Assembly (NCBI RefSeq): GCF_016909495.1
Contig: NZ_JAFBFW010000004.1
Location: forward strand, 248,001-312,000
Direction of reading: 5' to 3'
From: Pantoea coffeiphila
GTDB lineage: Bacteria > Pseudomonadota > Gammaproteobacteria > Enterobacterales > Enterobacteriaceae
Length of the DNA: 64,000 nucleotides
The notes under the pieces were generated by a model. That model was not told the DNA's origin, did not search any database, and was given only the letters and a program-made list of their open reading frames with translations. Both the position numbers and the translations under genes were made by a program. This document shows positions 19,235 to 30,041 of the stretch, one piece after another (the first letter of the stretch is position 1; each line of letters begins with the position of its first letter).

Positions 19235-20032
19235 ATGCCTGTACAGAAGATGAAAGCGGATAGCACGATAAAACAGACCGGCCAGCAGCGCCCCTATCAG
19301 GAAGTGGGGACCCTGCTGCGTAACATGATTGCCCAGCAGCAGTATGCGGTGGGCGACAGGCTGCCCCCCGAGCGTGAAATCGCCGAGCGGCTGAACGTCA
19401 GCAGGACGGTGGTGCGTGAAGCGCTGATCATGCTGGAGATCGAAGGCCTTGTCGACGTGCGGCGCGGCGCGGGGATCTTCGTTACCGATATGCCTGCTGA
19501 GCCATCCGACGCGGCTCCCGCGGCGGTCACCTCCGACAGCGCCGCCGGTCCGTTCGAGCTGCTGCAGGCGCGCCAGCTGCTGGAGAGCAATATTGCCGAG
19601 TTTGCCGCCCAGCAGGCTACCCGCGACGACATCATTAAAATGCGGCGCGCATTGCAGATCGAAGAGCAGGAGCTGGTCAGCGACGACCACGAAAGCGGCG
19701 ATATGCAGTTTCATCTGGCGATTGCCGAAGCCACCCACAACAGCATGCTGGTTGACCTGTTTCGCCAGTCCTGGCAGTGGCGTGAAAATAATCCGATGTG
19801 GACCCAGCTGCACAGCCATCTGAAAGATACCCACTACCGTCAACAGTGGCTGACCGACCATCAGCACATCCTTGCTGCGCTGATTAAGAAGGATGCCAAA
19901 GCCGCCAAGCAGGCGATGTGGCAGCACCTGGAAAACGTCAAAAACCGACTGCTGGAGTTCTCCGACGTTGATGACATCAATTTTGACGGCTATCTGTTTA
20001 CTTCATGGCCGTTAAATCACCTTAATTCCTGA
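19235..20032 (+). CDS. uxuR: GntR/FadR-family hexuronate regulator UxuR
   Basis: The 265-residue protein closely resembles E. coli UxuR: QQRPYQEVGTLLRNMIAQQ, then the winged helix RLPPEREIAERLNVSRTVVREAL and DVRRGAGIFVTD. A C-terminal FCD ligand domain follows with QFHLAIAEATHNSMLV and NNPMWTQLHSHL. UxuR represses uxu genes and is relieved by fructuronate. The ATG at 19250 (MKADSTIKQ) would give 260 residues, closer to the E. coli protein (257), and is an equally possible start; neither has a strong ribosome-binding site. It follows uxaC and precedes uidR by 15 bp, so the two regulators are probably co-transcribed. Confidence 0.92.
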   Translation: MPVQKMKADSTIKQTGQQRPYQEVGTLLRNMIAQQQYAVGDRLPPEREIAERLNVSRTVVREALIMLEIEGLVDVRRGAGIFVTDMPAEPSDAAPAAVTSDSAAGPFELLQARQLLESNIAEFAAQQATRDDIIKMRRALQIEEQELVSDDHESGDMQFHLAIAEATHNSMLVDLFRQSWQWRENNPMWTQLHSHLKDTHYRQQWLTDHQHILAALIKKDAKAAKQAMWQHLENVKNRLLEFSDVDDINFDGYLFTSWPLNHLNS

Positions 20033-20047
20033 CGTCGAGCGATCAGC

Positions 20048-20638
20048 ATGGATTCTGAAAACACTCCTCCTTCCCCAACCCGGCTGCGCGTGCTGGCCGC
20101 GGCCCGCACCTGTTTTTCCCGCGATGGCTTCCACGGCGCATCGATGAAAAACATCTGCAAAGCCAGCGAAATCAGCCCCGGCACGCTCTATCACCACTTC
20201 CCGAGTAAAGAGGCGCTGGTGGAGGCAATCATCGAGGAAGACCAGCTGCGCGCTTTCTCACGCTTTGCGCAGGATAAACCCGATAGCAACCTGGTGGAGA
20301 CGATCGTCAACAACCTGCTGGCGGTACGCGAGGAGGATCGCGCGCAGCGCGCGCTGGTGGTAGAGATTATGGCCGAGGGCATGCGTAACCCGCTGGTGGC
20401 GGAGATGCTGGACCGCAAACATCAGGCGATTATGGCGATGATTGAGTCTCGTCTTCGGCAGGCGCAGCAGCAGGGCGCGGTGGCTGCCGATCTCGATCTG
20501 CCCGCCACGTCCAGTCTGCTGCTCTCCCTGACCTACGGTATTCTGGCCGATACCGCCACCGGTTCCGCGCTGAGCGAAGCGCAGCGCCGCCGGGCGCTGT
20601 CGGCAATGATAAACGGCGTGCTGCGCCCGGTTGGCTAA
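20048..20638 (+). CDS. uidR: TetR-family repressor UidR
   Basis: The 196-residue protein matches E. coli UidR in its N-terminal helix-turn-helix (FSRDGFHGASMKNICKASE, then ISPGTLYHHFPSKEALVEAII) and in the ligand domain block QRALVVEIMAEGMRNPLVAEML. UidR represses uidABC and is released by glucuronides. Its own gene is linked to uxuR upstream and followed by uidA 430 bp downstream. That gap carries a tandem repeat and a palindrome that may be its operator. Confidence 0.92.
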   Translation: MDSENTPPSPTRLRVLAAARTCFSRDGFHGASMKNICKASEISPGTLYHHFPSKEALVEAIIEEDQLRAFSRFAQDKPDSNLVETIVNNLLAVREEDRAQRALVVEIMAEGMRNPLVAEMLDRKHQAIMAMIESRLRQAQQQGAVAADLDLPATSSLLLSLTYGILADTATGSALSEAQRRRALSAMINGVLRPVG

Positions 20639-20652
20639 ACGGCGCGGCCAGC

Positions 20653-20750
20653 CAGCACTCAGCACTCAGCACTCAGCACTCAGCACTCAGCACTCAGCAC
20701 TCAGCACTCAGCACTCAGCACTCAGCACTCAGCACTCAGCACTCAGCACT
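20653..20750. repeat. Heptanucleotide tandem repeat (CAGCACT)x14
   Basis: Fourteen perfect head-to-tail copies of CAGCACT fill 98 bp, starting 14 bp after the uidR stop codon. No copy is degenerate, which suggests recent expansion by replication slippage. The array is outside both flanking reading frames. A 7-bp unit would shift frame if translated, but here it can only change spacing. Confidence 0.97.
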
Positions 20751-20824
20751 CCATTTTTTAAATAATCACCGTTAAAACAGCAATATGAGATTAATGTCAT
20801 CGTGCTATTTTTTATACCCCGCAC

Positions 20825-20840
20825 TCGAACGAACGTTCGA
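20825..20840. promoter_or_regulatory. Candidate UidR operator
   Basis: TCGAACGAACGTTCGA contains the perfect 10-bp palindrome CGAACGTTCG (20830-20839). A related CGACGAACGTGAAC lies about 45 bp downstream. Paired palindromes of this size are typical TetR-family sites. Assignment to UidR is by position. Confidence 0.5.
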
Positions 20841-21003
20841 TTGATCATCTGGCGCTGAAAGTCAATGACCCTCAATCGACGAACGTGAACTCCCTCTCCT
20901 TTCCATCTGTTGGCGCGCGGCTTTTATGATCCATCCACCATCGATCGCTTCTGCCGATAACGATCCTGAGACGTGCATGGTATTTGTTTAAGCCGTTAGC
21001 AAT

Positions 21004-21032
21004 TTGGTTGACCATTTTAAAACTGGTTAACC
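21004..21032. promoter_or_regulatory. Candidate tandem UxuR operators upstream of uidA
   Basis: TGGTTGACCA (21005-21014) is a perfect TGGTnnACCA palindrome, and TGGTTAACCT (21024-21033) is a second copy with one mismatch. These match the core of E. coli UxuR/ExuR operators and resemble the pair before uxuA. Confidence 0.6.
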
Positions 21033-21046
21033 TTTACGTTTTTTAA

Positions 21047-22873
<1,827 letters not shown>

Positions 22874-22879
22874 TCCCCG

Positions 22880-24277
22880 ATGAAAAATAGCCTCACATGG
22901 AAAAATATTGTGGGCTATGGCTTAGGCGACGTTGCTAACAACTTCGCCTTTGCTATGGGCGCGATGTTTTTACTGAACTATTACACCGATACCGCCGGTA
23001 TTCATGCGGCCGTCGCCGGAACCATGCTGCTGGTGGTGCGTATTTTCGATGCCGTCGCCGATGTGGTGGTGGGCAGAGTGGTAGACAGCACCCGCAGCCG
23101 CTGGGGAAAATTCCGGCCGTTTATTCTTTTCGGCGCAGTGCCGCTGATGATCTTCAGCATCCTGGTGTTTTCCGTGCCGTCATTTTTAAGCGACGGACAG
23201 AAGATTTTCTATATCTATCTGACCTATATGGGACTCGGAGTCTGCTATTCGCTGGTTAATATTCCCTACGGATCGCTTTCCACCGCCATGACCCAGAACC
23301 CGGAGGAGCGCGCCAGGCTGGGGGCCGCCCGCACGATTATGGCCTCGTTTACCTATACACTGCTGGCCTTCGTCATCTCCCCGGCTATCGGCGGCGGACA
23401 CGGTGAGTCGCAGTCCACCTACACGCTGTATACGGCGATTCTGGCGGTGGTCGGCGTGGGTCTTTACTGGATGTGCTTTGCCAGCACGCAGGAAAATATC
23501 ACCCGCACGGTCGAGCAGCCGTCGCTGCGTATCAGTCTGCGCACGCTGAAGAGCAATCGCCCGCTGATTATTCTGTGCCTGGTGGCGATAGCCACTCTGA
23601 CCGGTACCTTTTCACTCAGCGCCGCCGGGCTGTACTACGTGCGCTATATCCTCAACGATATGAGCTACTTCAGCGTGCTGATTTTTATTCAAACCTTCCT
23701 CGGCGCGGTACTGGCCGCCCCGCTGGTGCCACGGCTGGTCAGGCGCATCGGGAAAAAATCGACCTTCCTGCTCGGCTCGGGGATTGCCGCCTGCAGCTAT
23801 CTCACGCTGTTCCTTTTCCTCTCTGCATCGCCATATGCCGCTTTTGCCCTGTTTGCCTGCGCGTCTTTTGGTGCCAGCCTGTGCATGACGGTGATGTGGG
23901 CGCTGGAGGCGGATACCGTGGAATACGGCGAATATCGCACCGGGGTGCGCATTGAAGGCTTAACCTACTCGCTGTTTTCCTTCACCCGCAAATGCGGCCA
24001 GGCGCTGGGCGGCTCCCTGCCCGCGTTTATTCTTGTGTCGTTCGGCTATGTTTCTAACCAGCCGCAAACGGCGGAAGCGGTGATGGGCATAAAACTGTCG
24101 GTGGCGGTTATCCCCGCGCTCTTTATGCTGCTGGCTTTTATCGGGATGGTTTTTTATCCGCTGACTGAAAAACTCTATCAGCAGATATTAATTGAGATTG
24201 AACAGCGCAAGAAAAACAGTCAGGAATTCTTAGAGACACTGGAAGAAAACCAGGTCTACCGCCGCAGAACAGAATAA
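22880..24277 (+). CDS. uidB: Glucuronide carrier UidB (GPH family)
   Basis: The 465-residue protein is an inner-membrane cation symporter of the glycoside-pentoside-hexuronide family with about twelve helices. Family motifs include [19 protein letters not shown] at the N-terminus, [17 protein letters not shown] after helix 2 and [20 protein letters not shown] near residue 125. It brings glucuronides to the cytoplasmic UidA. It starts 6 nt after the uidA stop, so the pair is translationally close. The C-terminal tail is charged and slightly longer than in E. coli (457 aa). Confidence 0.95.
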   Translation: MKNSLTWKNIVGYGLGDVANNFAFAMGAMFLLNYYTDTAGIHAAVAGTMLLVVRIFDAVADVVVGRVVDSTRSRWGKFRPFILFGAVPLMIFSILVFSVPSFLSDGQKIFYIYLTYMGLGVCYSLVNIPYGSLSTAMTQNPEERARLGAARTIMASFTYTLLAFVISPAIGGGHGESQSTYTLYTAILAVVGVGLYWMCFASTQENITRTVEQPSLRISLRTLKSNRPLIILCLVAIATLTGTFSLSAAGLYYVRYILNDMSYFSVLIFIQTFLGAVLAAPLVPRLVRRIGKKSTFLLGSGIAACSYLTLFLFLSASPYAAFALFACASFGASLCMTVMWALEADTVEYGEYRTGVRIEGLTYSLFSFTRKCGQALGGSLPAFILVSFGYVSNQPQTAEAVMGIKLSVAVIPALFMLLAFIGMVFYPLTEKLYQQILIEIEQRKKNSQEFLETLEENQVYRRRTE

Positions 24278-24297
24278 TAACCCATTCGGGGTGAATA

Positions 24298-25575
24298 ATG
24301 ATGACACTGATAGCGAGAAATACGCTGATCGGCGGCTGCGTGCTGCTCTGCAGCTGGCCGCTGTATGCATCCTCATTTAATCAACAGGATGAAGATGAGA
24401 TAAGACTGCGTTTAAGAAACGAACTGCGCCGGGCAGACAAACCCAGCGCAGGCAGCGGGCGGGATATTTACGCCTGGGTGCAGGGCGCGGCGCTGGAATA
24501 TAACAGCCGTTATTTTCAGGATCGGCTGGGCGTGGATATCGGGGATTTCTACGTATATAAGCTGGGCGCACGAAATAACTGGAGTTCACGCTGGTATCTT
24601 AACGGCACGGACAGTTTTAATCGCTATACCGCCGCGTTGAAATTTAAAGTTTCCGAGCAGCTGTATATTAAAGCCGGACGGATGGTCACCGACAGTGCCT
24701 ATACCGGCGGCAAGGATCTGTTAATTATTAATTCGTCGTCGCAGCGAACGGTGCCGACATTATCCGATGCGGTATTAATGCAATATCGGGTCGATGATGA
24801 GCTGGATATTTATGCCATGTATCGCCACGGGATTTATACCTACCCGGACGTCGCGGAAGGTGTGCATAAAACCGGACCGGTCAACCCGGAAACCTATCGC
24901 CACGATACGCTCAGAGCACAGTATATCGCCGCGCTGGCCTGGCAGCGCCAGTGCGATAACGCCGGGCTGGCCGTTTCCTGGCAGGAGGACGTGGCGGCGC
25001 AGGTGATGACCAAAGCCGCTCGTTGCATCCCGCTGGCGGGCGACGGACAGGCGACGATCAAACCCGAATTTATGGCGTTTTATGCCCGGCTTAACGGCAC
25101 CAGCGCGGGCTATGACGGACCGGATAATGCGTGGGTGATGAGCGGGCAGCTGAGTTATATCGTACCGCGCGGTCGGCTCTCGTTTGGCGTGGGTAAAACC
25201 GGTAATAAACCCAACGGGCTGAGCGGTATTGATACCGATTTGGGCTATCCGTTCGATTTAAGCATCGACCGTAACCACAGCGATATGTGGTCCGTGCAGC
25301 TTGGCGGCACGCTGAATCTGCCGGGTGATACGTTTGTCGGCATCGCCCCGATTCTGACCCACGGCTATGAGGACACCCGCCACCGCGTGACCATTAACGG
25401 GCTGAGTACCAATCTGCTGTTCGGCTATCAGCCACAGGGCGGGCTGTTTAAGGGCGCGAAGGCGCTGCTGGTGCTAAATAAGGCCCGGGAACATCGCAAC
25501 GGCAGTGCCTTTGGCGACCGGCTGGACTATTACGATATTAAAATGAACCTGCAGTATGATTTTATTCTGAAGTAA
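24298..25575 (+). CDS. uidC: Outer-membrane glucuronide porin-like protein UidC
   Basis: The 425-residue protein has a signal peptide ending near WPLYAS-SF, then an OprD/UidC-type barrel with many alternating aromatic strands and a terminal strand DIKMNLQYDFILK (close to the C-terminal Phe rule). E. coli UidC is 421 residues and assists glucuronide uptake by UidB. It follows uidB by 20 bp in the same operon. The 5' part of the gene is more AT-rich than its neighbours. Confidence 0.92.
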   Translation: MMTLIARNTLIGGCVLLCSWPLYASSFNQQDEDEIRLRLRNELRRADKPSAGSGRDIYAWVQGAALEYNSRYFQDRLGVDIGDFYVYKLGARNNWSSRWYLNGTDSFNRYTAALKFKVSEQLYIKAGRMVTDSAYTGGKDLLIINSSSQRTVPTLSDAVLMQYRVDDELDIYAMYRHGIYTYPDVAEGVHKTGPVNPETYRHDTLRAQYIAALAWQRQCDNAGLAVSWQEDVAAQVMTKAARCIPLAGDGQATIKPEFMAFYARLNGTSAGYDGPDNAWVMSGQLSYIVPRGRLSFGVGKTGNKPNGLSGIDTDLGYPFDLSIDRNHSDMWSVQLGGTLNLPGDTFVGIAPILTHGYEDTRHRVTINGLSTNLLFGYQPQGGLFKGAKALLVLNKAREHRNGSAFGDRLDYYDIKMNLQYDFILK

Positions 25576-25584
25576 ACCCGCGAT

Positions 25585-25610
25585 GGCGTCAGAAGTGAGT
25601 GGTTGACGCC
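25585..25610 (+). terminator. Hairpin after uidC
   Basis: GGCGTCA (25585-25591) pairs with TGACGCC (25604-25610) 10 bp after the uidC stop. No U-tract follows, so termination efficiency is doubtful. Confidence 0.35.
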
Positions 25611-25717
25611 GTACATACCTTCACAGACAAACTACACTGCGCCCCGCACTTATCGCCCAACTCCGCATCGCAATCCTCCGTAAGTTGTTTACGCCCATCG
25701 CACACAGGGAACAGACT

Positions 25718-25984
25718 ATGTTACGGACACTAACGCTGATGATTTGCCTGACGGCCCTCGCCGGCTGCGCCACTATGGACAGCAGAACCCCGGAAAACTA
25801 TCAGAGAAACTCATTCTATTCAGGCACGCAGCAGGACTATCACTGCTTTTTTGATTCGGCGCTGTGCGCGTTCGATCTGCCGCTGTCGGTAGTAGGTGAC
25901 ACGCTAATGGCCCCGTTTGACGGCTGGTACTACTATCAGACGCCCGATGACGGCGGGAAGGGAAACAGCAAGGTCGTGGATTGA
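25718..25984 (+). CDS. YceK/YidQ-family small lipoprotein
   Basis: The start is ATG 25718 behind CAGGGAACAGACT, giving 88 residues. The N-terminus MLRTLTLMICLTALAGCATMD has a lipobox LAGC, so it is a lipoprotein. The mature part, with DYHCFFDSALCAFDLPLS and VGDTLMAPFDGWYYY, is typical of the YceK/YidQ (DUF1375) family, whose function is unknown. The two cysteines may form a disulfide. The gene is convergent with fabB and separated from it by a strong hairpin. No functional link to the uid operon is evident. Confidence 0.85.
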   Translation: MLRTLTLMICLTALAGCATMDSRTPENYQRNSFYSGTQQDYHCFFDSALCAFDLPLSVVGDTLMAPFDGWYYYQTPDDGGKGNSKVVD

Positions 25985-25989
25985 GTGAA

Positions 25990-26011
25990 CGGGGGTGAGA
26001 ACTCACCCCCG
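25990..26011. terminator. Strong hairpin between the lipoprotein gene and fabB
   Basis: CGGGGGTGAG-AA-CTCACCCCCG is a perfect 10-bp GC-rich stem between two convergent genes. U-tracts are weak on both sides, but position and stability suggest a shared bidirectional terminator. Confidence 0.6.
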
Positions 26012-26019
26012 CTAAAAAC

Positions 26020-27243
26020 TTACTTCAGCTTGCGCATCACCAGGGTGGCGTTGGTGCCGCCGAAACCGAAGCTGTTGGACATGACGGTAGTCAGTTCACG
26101 CTCGGTAGGTTCGGTGATGATGTCCAGGCCTTCAGCCGCCGGGTCCAGTTCGTCGATGTTGATGCTTGGCGCGATAAAGCCGTGCTCCAGCATCAGCAGC
26201 GAGTAGATAGCTTCCTGCACGCCCGCGGCACCCAGAGAGTGGCCGGTCATCGCTTTGGTCGCCGACATCGCCGGGGTTTTGTCCGGGAAGACCGCACGGA
26301 TTGCGCCCAGTTCCTTCACGTCGCCTACCGGAGTAGAGGTGCCGTGAGTGTTGAGGTAATCAACCGGCGTATCCACGCCTTCCATTGCCATACGCATGCA
26401 GCGCATTGCGCCTTCGCCCGATGGCGCAACCATGTCCGCACCGTCAGAGGTCGCACCGTAGCCGACGATTTCAGCATAGATGTGAGCGCCACGCGCCAGC
26501 GCGTGCTCCAGCTCTTCAACCACGACCATGCCGCCGCCGCCAGCGATAACGAAGCCGTCACGGCTGGTATCGTAGGTACGGGAGGCTTTTTCCGGGGTTT
26601 CGTTGTATTTGGTAGAGAGTGCGCCCATGGCGTCAAACTCACAGGACATTTCCCAGCACAGCTCTTCGCCGCCGCCGGCAAACACGATGTCCTGCTTGCC
26701 CAGCTGGATCTGCTCAACCGCATTACCGATGCAGTGGGCAGAGGTCGCACAGGCGGAGCTGATCGAGTAGTTCACGCCGTGAATTTTGAACGGGGTCGCC
26801 AGGCAGGCAGAAACGCCGGAAGCCATGGCCTTGGTCACCATGTAAGGACCGACGCCACGCAGGCCTTTCGCGCGCATACCGTCAACGCTGGCCGCCTGAT
26901 AGAACGGGGAGCCGCCGCCGGAACCAGCAACCAGACCCACACGTGGATTATTCTGATATTGCTCTACAGTCAGGCCGGAATCCTTTACGGCATCCTGCAT
27001 AGCCAGGAAAGCATAGATAGAAGCGTCGCTCATAAAGCGCAGCATTTTGCGATCGATACGCGCGGAGATATCGTCCTTAGACAGTTTGACGTTACCCCAG
27101 ACGTGACTACGCATGCCCGAATCTTTCAGCTCCTGCGAGAAGGTAATACCGGAACGTCCTTCGCGTAATGACGCCAGAACTTCTTCCTGGTTGTTACCGA
27201 TACTGGATACGATTCCAAGGCCAGTAATCACAGCACGTTTCAT
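26020..27243 (-). CDS. fabB: 3-oxoacyl-ACP synthase I FabB
   Basis: The 407-residue protein is KAS I (E. coli 406 aa), which elongates acyl-ACP and is essential for unsaturated fatty acid synthesis. The Cys-His-His triad is visible: the nucleophile in [14 protein letters not shown] (Cys ~165), [16 protein letters not shown] and [17 protein letters not shown]. FabR- and FadR-like sites lie upstream, in the arrangement known for E. coli. It is divergent from mnmC, the conserved order. In E. coli yfcJ lies next to it; here the uid/uxu island intervenes. Confidence 0.98.
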   Translation of the reverse strand: MKRAVITGLGIVSSIGNNQEEVLASLREGRSGITFSQELKDSGMRSHVWGNVKLSKDDISARIDRKMLRFMSDASIYAFLAMQDAVKDSGLTVEQYQNNPRVGLVAGSGGGSPFYQAASVDGMRAKGLRGVGPYMVTKAMASGVSACLATPFKIHGVNYSISSACATSAHCIGNAVEQIQLGKQDIVFAGGGEELCWEMSCEFDAMGALSTKYNETPEKASRTYDTSRDGFVIAGGGGMVVVEELEHALARGAHIYAEIVGYGATSDGADMVAPSGEGAMRCMRMAMEGVDTPVDYLNTHGTSTPVGDVKELGAIRAVFPDKTPAMSATKAMTGHSLGAAGVQEAIYSLLMLEHGFIAPSINIDELDPAAEGLDIITEPTERELTTVMSNSFGFGGTNATLVMRKLK

Positions 27244-27290
27244 TCAATACCTCTTCTACTTCTCTATTATTAGGATTCGACACGCACTCT

Positions 27291-27308
27291 AGCTTACAGA
27301 TGTACGCC
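27291..27308 (-). promoter_or_regulatory. Candidate FabR operator upstream of fabB
   Basis: Read on the minus strand the site is GGCGTACATCTGTAAGCT. It matches the FabR consensus AGCGTACACGTGTTCGCT at 13 of 18 positions by my count. It lies about 50 bp upstream of the fabB start, as expected for the repressor of unsaturated fatty acid synthesis. Confidence 0.6.
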
Positions 27309-27310
27309 GA

Positions 27311-27324
27311 ACAAGTCCGATCAG
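27311..27324 (-). promoter_or_regulatory. Candidate FadR activator site upstream of fabB
   Basis: Read on the minus strand CTGATCGGACTTGT resembles CTGGTCNGACCAGT with three mismatches. It is directly upstream of the FabR-like site. In E. coli FadR activates fabB from just upstream of the promoter, so position supports the call. Confidence 0.5.
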
Positions 27325-27402
27325 CGTTTTCCCTGTGTAAATTTGCGTAGCCTGGCTCACATAGTTAGAATCCCGCCACCGCCTGAGCAATGAGCCTTTG
27401 CC

Positions 27403-29403
27403 GTGAAAACCGCCCCAATTGAGTATGCTGCGCTAAGCTGGAACGAACAGGGTACACCTGTATCCCGAGCGTTTGATGACGTCTATTTCTCCAACCAGAA
27501 TGGTCTGAAAGAGACCGAATATGTCTTTCTGGACGGCAACGGCCTGCCCGATCGTTTTGCTCAGCATCCGCGCGATCTGTTTATCGCCGCCGAAACCGGC
27601 TTTGGCACCGGCTTAAATTTTCTCACCCTGTGGCAGGCGTTTGATCGCTTCCGTCAACAGCAGCCCGATGCCCCGCTCCAGCGGCTGCATTTCATCAGCT
27701 GTGAGAAATTCCCGCTTAATCCTGACGATTTAGCCGCCGCGCACGCCAGCTGGCCGGAGCTGGAACCTTACGCCCACGCCCTGCGTGAACAGTGGCCTTC
27801 CGCGCTGGCGGGCTGCCATCGTCTGTTGCTGGACGGCGGACGAGTTACCCTGGACCTGTGGTTTGGCGATATTAACCAGCTTATTCACACTTTTGATGAC
27901 ACGCTGAACCAGCAGGTCGATGCCTGGTTCCTGGACGGTTTCGCCCCGTCGAAAAATCCGGACATGTGGACCGATGCGCTGTTCGCCTGCATGGCGCGGC
28001 TGGCCCGTCCGGGCGCAACGCTGGCCACCTTTACCTGCGCCGGATTCGTCCGCCGCGGGCTGCTGGCAGCAGGGTTTAGCGTCAGCAAGCGCAAAGGCTA
28101 CGGGCAAAAGCGTGAGATGCTGGTCGGCCATCTGCCCGCTGCCATTGAGTCACCCCTGCAGGCGCCGTGGTATGCCCGCCCTGCGGCCAGCAGTGACGAT
28201 ATCGCCCTGATTGGCGGCGGTGTTGCCAGCGCGCTGCTGGCCCTTGCGCTGCTGCGTCGCGGTAAGCGCGTCACGCTCTACAGCGAGGCAGCAGCGCCCG
28301 CTGAAGGGGCTTCCGGCAATCGTCAGGGGGCACTCTATCCTTTACTGACCCACCACGATCCGGCGCTGGCGACGTTTTTCCCTGCCGCCTTTACCTTTGC
28401 GCGGCGCATGTACGATGCGCTGGACGTTCCTTTCGAGCACGACTGGTGTGGCGTAACCCAGCTCGGCTGGGATCAAAAAAGCCAGGATAAGATTGCCAAT
28501 ATGCTGGGCATGAACCTGCCGACGGATATCGCTCGCGCAGTGGATGCCGCAGAGGTTCAGCGCATTACCGGTGTGGCAACCGACTGCGGCGGCATTACCT
28601 ATCCTGCGGGCGGCTGGCTCTCCCCCGCCGAACTGACCGCCGGATTGATCCGTCAGGCCTGCGAGCAGGGAATGACCGTGCAGTGGCAGCACGAGCTGAC
28701 CGGGTTGAGCCGCCAGCAGGATGAATGGCAGCTGAGCTTCAGTCAGCAGGAGCCCGTGCAGCATCGCAACGTCGTACTGTGCAACGGCCACCGTATTGCC
28801 GATCTCACTCAGAGCGAAAAACTGCCGGTTTATGCCGTAGGCGGCCAGGTCAGCCACGTGACCGGCGGCAGCGGGCTGGCGGCCCTGAAGCAGGTATTGT
28901 GCTATGACGGTTACCTGACTCCGGCCAGTCCGCAGTATCAGCAGCACTGCATCGGGGCCAGCTACCGCCGCGGCGACAGCAATACTGATTATCGCGATGA
29001 GGATCAGCGGGAAAACCGTGAACGCCTGCTGCGCTGCCTGCCGCAGGCGCAGTGGGCGAAAGAGATTGATACCAGCGCGGAATCCGCACGCTGCGGCGTG
29101 CGCTGCGCCTCGCGCGATCATCTGCCGCTCATTGGCGCGTTACCCGACTACGATCGACTGGTTGTGCAGTATGCGCAGCTTTCACAACATCCGGAGCAGG
29201 CCGAACCGGCCCCGGTACACGAGGGGGTCTTTGTGCTGGGGGCGCTGGGTTCCCGCGGCCTGTGCAGCGGCCCGCTGGCGGCTGAGGTGCTTGCCGCGCA
29301 GATGTGCGGCGAGCCGATACCGCTGGACCACGCCACGCTGGCCGCAACCAATCCCAATCGCTACTGGGTGCGTAAGCTGCTAAAAGGCAAAATGCTGCGA
29401 TAA
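27403..29403 (+). CDS. mnmC: Bifunctional tRNA 5-methylaminomethyl-2-thiouridine enzyme MnmC
   Basis: The 666-residue protein has the two MnmC domains. The N-terminal methyltransferase (~1-250) shows [15 protein letters not shown] and [15 protein letters not shown]. The C-terminal FAD oxidase (from ~265) has [21 protein letters not shown] and a final [16 protein letters not shown]. It converts cmnm5s2U34 to nm5s2U and then mnm5s2U in the tRNA anticodon. The frame starts with GTG at 27403 ([17 protein letters not shown]) and has no strong ribosome-binding site. It is divergent from fabB as in E. coli and ends at a clear terminator. Confidence 0.97.
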   Translation: MKTAPIEYAALSWNEQGTPVSRAFDDVYFSNQNGLKETEYVFLDGNGLPDRFAQHPRDLFIAAETGFGTGLNFLTLWQAFDRFRQQQPDAPLQRLHFISCEKFPLNPDDLAAAHASWPELEPYAHALREQWPSALAGCHRLLLDGGRVTLDLWFGDINQLIHTFDDTLNQQVDAWFLDGFAPSKNPDMWTDALFACMARLARPGATLATFTCAGFVRRGLLAAGFSVSKRKGYGQKREMLVGHLPAAIESPLQAPWYARPAASSDDIALIGGGVASALLALALLRRGKRVTLYSEAAAPAEGASGNRQGALYPLLTHHDPALATFFPAAFTFARRMYDALDVPFEHDWCGVTQLGWDQKSQDKIANMLGMNLPTDIARAVDAAEVQRITGVATDCGGITYPAGGWLSPAELTAGLIRQACEQGMTVQWQHELTGLSRQQDEWQLSFSQQEPVQHRNVVLCNGHRIADLTQSEKLPVYAVGGQVSHVTGGSGLAALKQVLCYDGYLTPASPQYQQHCIGASYRRGDSNTDYRDEDQRENRERLLRCLPQAQWAKEIDTSAESARCGVRCASRDHLPLIGALPDYDRLVVQYAQLSQHPEQAEPAPVHEGVFVLGALGSRGLCSGPLAAEVLAAQMCGEPIPLDHATLAATNPNRYWVRKLLKGKMLR

Positions 29404-29479
29404 TCGCCGCGTTTTAATGTAATCGTGCGTTAGCCGGGAAATCCGCTTAACAACTGGCACAAAAATCGCCTAAAATTTT

Positions 29480-29510
29480 AAAACCCATGTTTATTTCATG
29501 GGTTTTATTA
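29480..29510 (+). terminator. Rho-independent terminator after mnmC
   Basis: AAAACCCATG (29480-29489) pairs perfectly with CATGGGTTTT (29497-29506) across a 7-base loop, followed by ATTAT. It lies between the mnmC stop and the oxidoreductase operon and separates the two transcripts. Confidence 0.8.
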
Positions 29511-29567
29511 TATCTGGACAGGCACTTTTATGATGGACGTGCCTGGCCATCAACGGACGATTCAGCT

Positions 29568-30041
29568 ATGCACTTCACGCTTAACGGCAAGCGCGTCGAG
29601 ATCGACGATGCGCTGTCTGATACCCCCCTGCTTTATATTCTGCGAAATGATTTCCAGCTGAACGGCCCTAAATACGGCTGCGGCATTGGTGAATGCGGTG
29701 CCTGCACCATTCATATCGACGGTCTCGCCGCGCGTTCCTGTAGTATTCCCGCCGCCAGCGCGGCAGGTAAGTCCATCGTCACGCTGGAAGGCCTGGTTGA
29801 AGGAACGCAGCTGCATCCGGTCCAGCAGGGATTTATTGATGAACAGGCCGCACAATGCGGCTACTGTACCAACGGCATGATTATGACCCTGGTTGCGCTG
29901 TTTACCCGCCAGCCTGATGCGTCTGAACAGCAGATAAAAAACGAGCTGGCGTTTAATCTCTGCCGCTGCGGCACGCATTTGGAAATACTGCGCGCGGCGG
30001 AAAAAGCGCGGCAAATTATCGCCGGAGGCCAGCAGCCATGA
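29568..30041 (+). CDS. 2Fe-2S subunit of an isoquinoline/aldehyde oxidoreductase
   Basis: The start is ATG 29568 (MHFTLNGKRVEI), giving 157 residues; a longer frame begins inside the mnmC terminator. The xanthine dehydrogenase-type small subunit carries a plant-ferredoxin cluster motif (YGCGIGECGACTIHIDG, then a later Cys in ARSCSIPA). A second cluster motif follows (QCGYCTNGMIMTL and LCRCGTHLEILRA). It passes electrons from the molybdenum centre to the cytochrome. It has no signal peptide and would travel with the Tat-exported large subunit. It overlaps the large-subunit gene by 4 bp (ATGA). Confidence 0.92.
   Translation: MHFTLNGKRVEIDDALSDTPLLYILRNDFQLNGPKYGCGIGECGACTIHIDGLAARSCSIPAASAAGKSIVTLEGLVEGTQLHPVQQGFIDEQAAQCGYCTNGMIMTLVALFTRQPDASEQQIKNELAFNLCRCGTHLEILRAAEKARQIIAGGQQP

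Noticed and set aside
20653-20750. Short regular repeats as a CRISPR array
   Set aside because: The unit is 7 bp with no spacers and no cas genes nearby; it is a simple tandem repeat.
26182-27168. 328-codon open frame antisense to fabB
   Set aside because: fabB on the other strand is unmistakable; the antisense product is His/Arg rich and unstructured in appearance.
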